Below the pieces are notes generated by a model. The model was given only the letters and a program-made list of their open reading frames with translations. It ran no database searches and was not told the origin of the DNA. DNA of 64,000 bases, taken from Ditylenchus dipsaci (taxonomy: Eukaryota > Nematoda > Chromadorea > Rhabditida > Anguinidae). Location: contig SADC01000370.1 of the NCBI GenBank assembly GCA_004194705.1, positions 1-64,000 on the forward strand, given 5' to 3'. This document shows positions 56,394-64,000 of this stretch, piece by piece. Both the position numbers and the translations under genes were made by a program. How positions within the stretch are numbered: position 1 is the first letter of the stretch; each line of letters begins with the position of its first letter.

Positions 56394-59300
56394 CTACTCA
56401 ATACTTCGTCTCAATTCCGGATGCACAACAATCAAGGCCAATGGAAAAAGAGAAGAATAAAGAGCTACAGTAATATCGAAAAGATGTGATTGGAATTGAG
56501 CTGCTTCAAACAAACACCTAAAGTTGTTTTAGTTACTCGATCAGTAGAACTATTTCTAATAAAAATTCTGGGTATTTCCTTTGAGGGGGGGGTAGGAGGT
56601 TGTGGAAGAATGGCTTAGGTTCAATTGAGTCAAAACATTTATAAGCAGTTAAAATAGATAAGCTCTTTCCACAACGTGAAAATTTTTCATCTTGTCACTC
56701 CTGTTATTTTTTGACACTTTTAGGTTTGGGCTCAATAAAGTGTTTTCTATTCAAGACGGACTCAAACCTATTTTAGATTAGATTAGATGCTCAAGTCCGC
56801 CTTAACATACGCTGGCCGACCTTTGCCTAAGCCTTAGCTTCAGAAATAGAAAAACCACATAAGGACCAAGGCAAAAAACCCCTTGTAGAATAGTGTTAGC
56901 GAGCGGCCACGAGCAACAGCTCGTGAATAGGCCCAAGCGAATAAGGCCAATAGTTGCTCAACACTCAAATGAAACAACAAAACATACATTGGAGTATAGT
57001 AGAACAATATCAAGAGCAGTATTCCGACGGTGATAAAATTTCTAATAGCAGTGACAAAGGCAAGCACTGAAAGAGCTCGAATAGTTCGGATTTGCATCAC
57101 AATCTGAACATTTGTGGTTGTATAATGAAAATTTATATATAAATAAAATATTTACTAATAGCTTTTGATTTATATTTCCTTCTTTTCATTTCTGTAGTAT
57201 ATGCAGTTGAGAAATGAAAGCAGTATGAATATCTGAAATTTTATCATTTTTTCTGTTAAATTTACATTTCCTTCTGAAATTACCATCCAGCTAAGAACAT
57301 TTGCTCCTACAAATATGGAAAAGCGAACAACTGGAGAGCAAATACCTAAAAGTGGTTTGAGTAATTCAAGCCTTTAAGATTCTTAGGTACTTACTGATTT
57401 TATCAAAGTATTCTATAAGTGAAGATGCTAGCCACTAAAATAATTTTAAGTTAATACTTGATTTTAACACAATTTGTTGTTGCTAGTATTTTGTAAAGTA
57501 ACTAATAATCCAAGGTTCTCAGGATCAGTTTTGAAAAAAATCAGAATTTGATTTTTTTGAATTTCTTATCGAAATATTTTTCATTCGATTCAAGAATTCA
57601 AAGAGCACTGGATAAAATGTTTTTTTCAAAGAACCAATTAATAGGAAGCTTTGAATGTATTTTGCCAAAAAGGAATCCTAAAAAAGCGGCCAAATTTTAT
57701 CGCCTTGTCCCTTGCAATAACACATGATTATTATAGTTTTAGTCATCATTTCATTATATCTCTCAACAAATATTATTAATAAAATTAATAGGAGAGACCA
57801 AGTCGAAAAAAAATGTCCCCTCTTCTAGGTTGGTACTTTTTGCTAATCCGTTACCTAGTTTGGTCTCGAAGGATGCTGAGTTATAAAGCTTTGAATGTAT
57901 CTTGCCCAAAAAATGATTCTAATTAGGTAAGGACGGACAGCAGTCCGAATACTATATAGAGATCATAGAAATAATAAAGCAAGCATTATGCGGCAATTTT
58001 CCTCGTTGAAAATGCAAAACCATAATGCAAAATTTGTCGGGTGTCGTTAAATCGAGGGTATTTTATATTACTGGGACCATCTTTGGAAGTCGTTAAATCG
58101 AGGGTGTTGTTAAATCGAGGGTGTCATCTGGTGCAATTAGATTTAACCAACCAAATCAGTCTGGGGGTGTCGTTGAATCGAGGGTGTCGTTAAATCAGGG
58201 TGTCGTTAAATTGAGGGTTGACTGCATTGAGTATTGCCGTTAGCGAGTTTTGAAGTGTCTTTTCAGTTCTTTTTATACTTATTATGAATTTTTTCTCTGT
58301 GGTTGAAAATTATGTTCTAGCTTATAATATTTTAGCAATTAAAAAGTTAAAAGCAATAGTTTTTAAATTAAAAATGTGTTTACAGGAAGTATAAGTAGAG
58401 TCGCAGACAATAAATTGGCAGTACTTGAGTGTGAGAACGAGAAAGCAGGAAATAAAGTTGAAACTGAACATTGTAGTGCTAGGGAAATTTGGTTGAAGTT
58501 GTTCATATTAATGGAAATATCGTGCAAAACACTTAGAGTGCTGAACACGTCAGGTGGTAGTAAAGTGTTCATGCTTAATAGATCTGTCATCATAATACAT
58601 CTAAACCAAACTTTTATGTTAACAAAAATAGTTACACTTTTGTAATTTTAGTTTTATTACATATGAAAAATATTATTCAGGGCTTAGCAATACAATTTAA
58701 AATTCTCTAAAAAACTTTTCGCGAGCGTTCTACCTGATCCGACACAACTATGGCCCTATCCTCTATGGGTACCGATTTTCAAACTTGGTCCCCCTGTTGT
58801 TTTTCCAAAATTTTCAGCAATTTTTTTAAAACACGGCAACCAATACATTTTGTTTGATATTTTCTCGCAGCAATTCCAATCCTAAAATTTAGTCTGAAAA
58901 CAGCTTATGCAATATAAGAAAAAAGCAGATGGCTCTGTACGTGTTTGAAGAACCACGAAACTTGATAAGCACAAGAATTTGCGGGATTCCACCACCCTGA
59001 TTTTGTCCATAATATTTTCAAATTAATTTGTTTGTGTGAATTAAAAATTTAAAATCTATTTATGAGTCAATTTTCAACACAGACTCGTATAAGTAGTTAT
59101 GGTGCAGTAAAACTAGATGTCCGACTCGTCTGATCCCAAATATCGCAAGAATTCCGATTTTACTGATCGTTTTTCTAAAATTTAAAAGTCTTGCCATTGA
59201 AAAAACAAAACTTTGATATAAGGCCACCCTTTTTGAAAACAGGTGACATTATCCCGAGGTTTTGTTTTTCAAATAATTTTCAGTTTTTGAAAACGATCGG

Positions 59301-60313
59301 TAAAATGGACTATACTGTTCAAACAGAACTGCCGAAAATATTCAAAATTTGAGTTTAAAAAGTGTCGACACCTGCGCAGGAACGAATTTTTGGGGTGATT
59401 TTATATCCATGTCCGACTGTGTGCATTTTATTTATTTTTTAATTGAAAAAATGTGTCCTTAATTTTGAAACAAAGCAGTAAGGGCCAAGCTTGAAATTCC
59501 TGAATTTTGTTTTTCAACTCTTTGGGTACTTACACCTACTGTCCTTAATTTTTTTTGAATACAGTCGAATCTGGACATAATAAGCCTCTGGCAAAAAACA
59601 CAGCAACATAAGAACCGAGTCATTTATCGGAGCACACCCGAACGGTTAAAGATCCTCATTTTTGTTTTTTGCTTACCGTAATGTTTCAGGTATTTTCGAA
59701 AAATATAAATACGCTAAATGATGTTTTTCAGAAATTGCCTTGGTTCCCAAAGCTGATTTGAGTGAGGGGCTCAGGTTCAAATGAGTGAGTTCAAGTAGGC
59801 TTAGGTTTAAATGAATTTACAGTGTTTTTTTTTATCAATTTTCATATAAATTTCCGGGCACTTTTCCATTGTAACTCCCCCCAACCCTATTCCACTGTTA
59901 TGGCCATGATTTTGAGTGGGGGAGGTTGGTTGTTACACTGCAATAGGATTGGAGGTGAGGTGGGATCAGGGTTGGTACAGTGAAAACATCGATTCCACGA
60001 ACCCAAGAAAATTACACAACACTGAAACTAACTTATACCTTGTAAGAGAAATGATAACAGTGGACACAATCAAATTATAAAGAAGCACTTTAGCACTTTT
60101 ATGAAACATTACAGCACCTCTAAGAAAATACCATAGCAAAAAGCAAATCGCTAAACCTGCAGCAATAAATATAAATTCAATAGCATACAAAAATATTTTA
60201 AAAAAAGTTATTTTGTTAGCCGCATACTTATATTCTTCATAGGCCTCAAAGCTGTTGATACAGCCTTCAGGAATCTCCATGGTTTGTGAACTGTTAAAAG
60301 TAGAATTATCCAT
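56394..60313 (-). CDS. Seven-transmembrane chemoreceptor (Sra/Srab-like), seven exons
   Basis: Exons on the minus strand: 60,313-60,039; 58,600-58,384; 57,434-57,395; 57,345-57,284; 57,232-57,156; 57,103-56,988; 56,517-56,394. Most GT-AG junctions join in frame. Exon 1 gives MEIPEGCINSFEAYEEYKYA, TM1 (FIFIAAGLAICFLLWYF) and VMFHKSAKVLLYN of TM2. Exon 2 carries TM3 (NFNQISLALQCSVSTLFP). Exon 3 gives WLASSLIEYFDK. Later exons give RFSIFVGANVLSWM (TM4), a Lys/Arg-rich loop, QIRTIRALSVLAFV (TM6) and TM7 VALYSSLFPLALIVVHPEL before the stop. Length (about 300 aa) and these motifs fit nematode Sra/Srab receptors. The junction around exon 5 needs one base more or less to keep frame. Expected in ciliated sensory neurons. 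Confidence 0.7.
58030..58225. repeat. pogo-type terminal-repeat relic (gtcgttaaatcgagggt units)
   Basis: Five copies of gtcgttaaatcgagggt with small changes end in gagggttgactgcattg. They resemble the repeated termini of the element at 41.6 kb and sit between exons 2 and 3 of the chemoreceptor gene, on the exon 3 side of exon 2. Confidence 0.5.
59011..60180. repeat. Segmental duplication, copy 1 (chemoreceptor exon 1 and intron 1)
   Basis: The sequence from attttcaaattaatttgtttg through the exon-1 3' part matches 62,841-64,000 almost base for base, in the same orientation. Differences are isolated substitutions and homopolymer lengths. Confidence 0.92.
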
Positions 60314-62207
60314 TGTTGAATAAAAATACAAGCCCAGGTTTAACAAAGTCAAGATTGATTTTAGATAATGTGAATTTTTAAAAAGTGTTCTCAAGCACTT
60401 TATTAGCTTGAAACAAGCTAATTTTATTTGAAAAGGTAAGCCGAAAAGAACACTTAAAAGCTTATCCAGGCTTGAGTTTGATAATTGGTTTAGTAAAGTA
60501 CTTTTTATAACTTGTTTGAGTTAACCATTTAAAACTAATATTGTTATTGAAAAATCTAAACCAAATTAACAATAAGCTTAGGGACAACCCATAATTTTTT
60601 CTATTTTTTAGTGAAACTGCTAATTAAAAAAATAGAAAAAAATGGAACTATTGATTTTGAAGTATTTTCAACTCTACAAATAACAAAGACAAAGTTTAAA
60701 GTCCATTGAGTAAATGCTTTTCTTTTTCAATACCGCTACTTGTTTTACGTAACTAATATACCGAATTTCCTCAAATTGCCGCACACCTCTCTAATTGCCG
60801 GCCGCGCCCTAACTTCAAGTGGTTTGAAAATCCTGTTTTCATTCACTGTTCGAGCTGTCTAAAAAGTGCCTGCGAGGGATTTCGAAAATCTAACAGATAC
60901 TTTTTACACAGCTGAAACAGTAAATTAAAATATGAGTTTTGAACCACTTGAAGTTTGAAAAAATTGCATGCTTATAATTGCCACCCCGGGGCCGCAATTA
61001 GAGAAAATACGGTACTTTTTTAAAAGGACGTGCTTTTCACAGATTTTGCTATACTATAAAAATGGTACTTCTATAGTTTACACCTCACCTTCAGTTCTTA
61101 AAAACGCTAAAAAAAATAGAATTTATTTAGGAGCACTTAAACCTGAAAACCAACCTCCCCCCCCCCCCTTTCTCCCTTCCCTTATACTTTCTGACTGCAC
61201 AGTTTTTTCAACTGAATTACAAAACGGAAAATAACAGAACTTATTTTTTTAGAACAACAAAGCTCATTAAAATAAGCGAAGAAAGCTTAAAACAAAGTTT
61301 ACCAAAATAAGAACAGAGGTCTAGTAGACTCAACTAATCGTTATTCATATGAATATTTTCTGAGCTGAGTTTTTTCAAAAAAAATTCAAAGCTACAAAGC
61401 TTATAATGGAAATTCTGAAAATAAGAATTTCAATTTTGTAAAAAATTGTAGTAGAAATTGTATTTCAAATGGGACATTCAAAGTTTATGCCATTTACAAT
61501 TTTTCGGCGTTTTAAAAAGTTTGAATCGAGCGTAATACAAAAACTATTAATAGCAGTTACACAGTGGAAGTAAACCAGGTCTGCGCTAAAATTTATTTAA
61601 AGGCTGTTTTCGAATATTTTTTTTGTATTTTTTTTAAGTGAAGAGGTTGAAAGTCCTTGCTTTATTTTTCGAAAAATAAACAAAATAACAGGCGGTTTTT
61701 TTTCAAGCTATATTCCTTTTTGTGAAGTAAGCGTGATTAGTTCAGGTCACTTTCTAAATTTGTGCGTTCAACTAGTCCGTCATGGATCGAAGCGGATGAG
61801 ACTCGCACTATTGTGTTCAGCATGAAATTCTGAGTCTAGCTGCACAGGTCCTAGAATTCGCACCTAAGTGTTGATAGTCTCTTTTACAGTTTTTTTAGTC
61901 AAAATTGTTGGTTGAAACTCAAATTTTTCCAGGGTCTCACCGGTTGGCAAAGTCCTTGACAAAGAATTTCGAAAATGCCTTTTTGGGACACCTGTATAGC
62001 CGAATACTCACAAATAATAGTCCTGTACGAATTTAATGAAAAAGGACTCTATTTTTTCCAGAAACGATTTTAATCAATTTTTCCAAGCAATTTTCGAACT
62101 TATCTCTTCTTTATATACTCTTTCAATTTTTTCAGAAAAAAATCGTTGATGCTATTCAGTCTTATCATGAATTCGGGTATAATGAAGAGTAGTTGAAGAG
62201 AAGCATA
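60314..62207. other. Intergenic between the two chemoreceptor copies
   Basis: Apart from the MITE at 60,761-61,013 I see no gene. I looked for a second copy of the chemoreceptor's exon 2 here and did not find one. Confidence 0.5.
60761..61013. mobile_element. 253-bp MITE with TA target duplications
   Basis: ccgaatttcctcaaattgcc (60,761) and ggccgcaattagagaaaata / cgg (ending 61,013) are inverted termini, each next to TA. Related in end sequence to the MITEs at 8.0 and 15.1 kb (ccgtatttcctct). Confidence 0.75.
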
Positions 62208-62270
62208 GAGATCGAACCTAGCGACTAGCAGTACAAAACAAAAACTTTATCACTAGGGTCAGACAAATTA
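62208..62270 (-). repeat. tRNA-derived SINE-like segment
   Basis: On the minus strand tctgaccctagtgataaag is A-box-like and ctaggttcgatctc contains a good B box (ggttcgatc), about 30 bases apart. No closed acceptor stem was seen. Confidence 0.5.
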
Positions 62271-62280
62271 CGGTTGTCAC

Positions 62281-62835
62281 CGTGATGTAAAGTTGCCGAA
62301 AAACTGTACTGCGGTCACAAAAAACTGTAGTACAGTTTCAAGACTGTAGCCCAGCTTCAAATAGTAGTCAAAACAGTAAACAGAAAACTGTGCCTCATTT
62401 TTTTTCAAAAACAGGAGTACAGTTTCACGGTTCACTATAGCTACAGTTGCAAAAACTGCAGTAAACTTCAAAAACTGTAGTACAGTTTAAAAAGTGCAGT
62501 ACAGTTTGAAACGTTACTTAAAACTGTACTGCTGTTTTAAAAAAACAATACTACAGTTTTCTCAAAACTGTACTACTGTTTTAAAAACAGTAGTACAGTT
62601 TTCATAACAGTACTACACTGTTTTTTGAACAGTAGTACAGTTTTCAACTTCAGTACTGTTTTTAAGTGCAGTACAGTTTGAAACCAGTTTGTACTAGTCA
62701 AAACTGTACCACTGTTTCAAAAACAGTGTAGTACTGTTGAGAAAACTTTACTACTGTTTTTAAAACAGCAGTACAGTTTTGACTACCGTTTCAAACTGCA
62801 CTGCACTTCTTAAACTGTACTACAGTTTTCGCAAC
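62281..62835. repeat. CTGTACTACAGTTT palindromic microsatellite array
   Basis: About 550 bases of actgtactac / gtagtacagttt words with variable spacing. It directly abuts the left breakpoint of the duplicated chemoreceptor segment. Confidence 0.88.
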
Positions 62836-62840
62836 TGTAT

Positions 62841-64000
62841 AATATTTTAAATTAATTTGTTTGTGTGAATTAAAAATTTAAAATCTATTTATGAGTCAAT
62901 TTTCAACACAGACTCGTATAAGTAGTTATGGTGCAGTAAAACTAGATGTCCGACTCGTCTGATCCCAAATATCGCAAGAATTCCGATTTTACTGATCGCT
63001 TTTCTAAAATTTAAAAGTCTTGCCATTGAAAAAACAAAACTTTGATATAAAGCCACCCTTTTTGAAAACAGGTGACCTTATACCGAGGTTTTGTTTTTCA
63101 AATAATTTTCAGTTTTTGAAAACGATCGGTAAAATGGACTATACTGTTCAAACAGAACTGCCGAAAATATTCAAAATTTGAGTTTAAAAAGTGTCGACAC
63201 CTGCGCAGGAACGAATTTTTGGGGTGATTTTATATCCATGTCTGACTGTGTCCATTTTATTTATTTTTTAATTGAAAAAATGTGTCCTTAATTTTGAAAC
63301 AAAGCAGTAAGGGCCAAGCTTGAAATTCCTGAATTTTGTTTTTCAACTCTTTGGGTACTTACACCTACTGTCCTTAATTTTTTTTTGAATACAGTCGAAT
63401 CTGGACATAATAAGCCTATGGCAAAAACACAGCAACATAAGAACCGAGTCATTTATCGGAGCACACCCGAACGGTTAAAGATCCTCATTTTTTGTTTTTT
63501 GCTTACCGTAATGTTTCAGGTATTTTCGAAAAATATAAATACGCTAAATGATGTTTTTCAGAAATTGCCTTGGTTCCCAAAGCTGATTTGAGTGAGGGGC
63601 TCAGGTTCAAATGAGTGAGTTCAAGTAGGCTTAGGTTTAAATGAATTTACAGTGTTTTTTTTATCAATTTTCATATAAATTTTCGGGCACTTTTCCATTG
63701 TAACTCTCCCCAACCCTATTCCACTGTTATGGCCATGATTTTGAGTGGGAGAGGTTGGTTGTTACACTGCAATAGGATTGGAGATGAGGTGGGATCAGGG
63801 TTGGCACAGTGGAAAACATCGATTGCACCAATCCAACAAAATTACACAAGAGCAAAACTAACTCATACCTTGTAAGAGAAATAATAACAGTCGACACAAT
63901 CAAATTATAAAGAAGCACTTTAGCACTTTTATGGAACATTACAGCACCTCTAAGAAAATACCATAGCAAAAAGCAAATCGCTAAACCTGCAGCAATAAAT
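62841..64000. repeat. Segmental duplication, copy 2
   Basis: Direct-orientation copy of 59,011-60,180, running off the right edge of the window. Confidence 0.92.
63869..64000 (-). CDS. Chemoreceptor exon 1, second copy (partial, cut by window edge)
   Basis: This minus-strand piece encodes the end of TM1 and TM2 (FLLWYFLRGAVMFHKSAKVLLYN ... VIISLTR in the same frame as copy 1), with the splice donor gtatgagt at 63,868. The coding part differs from copy 1 by very few bases. The upstream part lies beyond 64,000. Downstream exons were not found, because the duplication stops inside intron 1 at about 62,841, so this copy may be a non-functional 5' fragment or may use other exons. Confidence 0.6.

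Overview
This window looks like nematode nuclear DNA. Four independent signs agree: an interstitial array of the nematode telomere hexamer TTAGGC (13.8-14.4 kb); minus-strand seven-transmembrane chemoreceptor genes of nematode type (40.4-41.3 kb and 56.4-60.3 kb, with a partial copy at the right edge); a tandem pair of F-box genes with a C-terminal NEQTGER motif of the kind expanded in nematodes; and many GT-AG introns of about 45-50 bases. The DNA is AT-rich and repeat-laden, with few host genes.

Layout. 1-7.0 kb: a decayed Polinton/adintovirus-like element, cut by the left edge. It carries a DUF8207-like gene, an FtsK/A32-type packaging ATPase, a small Cys-rich protein, a retroviral-type integrase, a putative minor capsid protein, a membrane-anchored glycoprotein-like gene and a double-jelly-roll major capsid protein, all broken by frameshifts. 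7.76-7.97 kb: a 45-residue secreted Trp/Arg-rich peptide gene whose 3' part is duplicated at 14.93 kb. 9.4-15.4 kb: a repeat nest with a hAT transposon (10,589-13,140) in perfect 8-bp target duplications, and the TTAGGC array with a 180-bp higher-order period. 17.4-18.2 kb: a fold-back element with TA target duplications. 18.5-23.2 kb: two 0.65-0.73 kb direct repeats flanking a 3.3 kb island packed with the pentamer CTGGA on one strand. 23.2-31.2 kb: no gene recognised. 31.2-32.3 kb: a 41-bp minisatellite. 32.8-38.6 kb: F-box genes A and B. 40.4-41.3 kb: a damaged chemoreceptor. 45.7-54.1 kb: a five-exon gene for a secreted, low-complexity Asp/Gly/Asn/Tyr/Arg-rich protein, with a separate small secreted-peptide ORF inside intron 2. 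56.4-60.3 kb: a seven-exon chemoreceptor gene. 62.84-64.0 kb: a near-identical copy of that gene's 5' part.

How it works together. The Polinton-like block is the remains of one virus-like replicon: packaging ATPase, capsid proteins, integrase and possibly an envelope. The host genes fall into classes nematodes expand quickly: chemoreceptors, F-box adaptors and secreted proteins. Single-base frame breaks recur in otherwise convincing coding sequence across the window (hAT, F-box, secreted protein, chemoreceptors), often at short homopolymers. Some 'pseudogenes' may therefore be sequencing errors rather than true decay.
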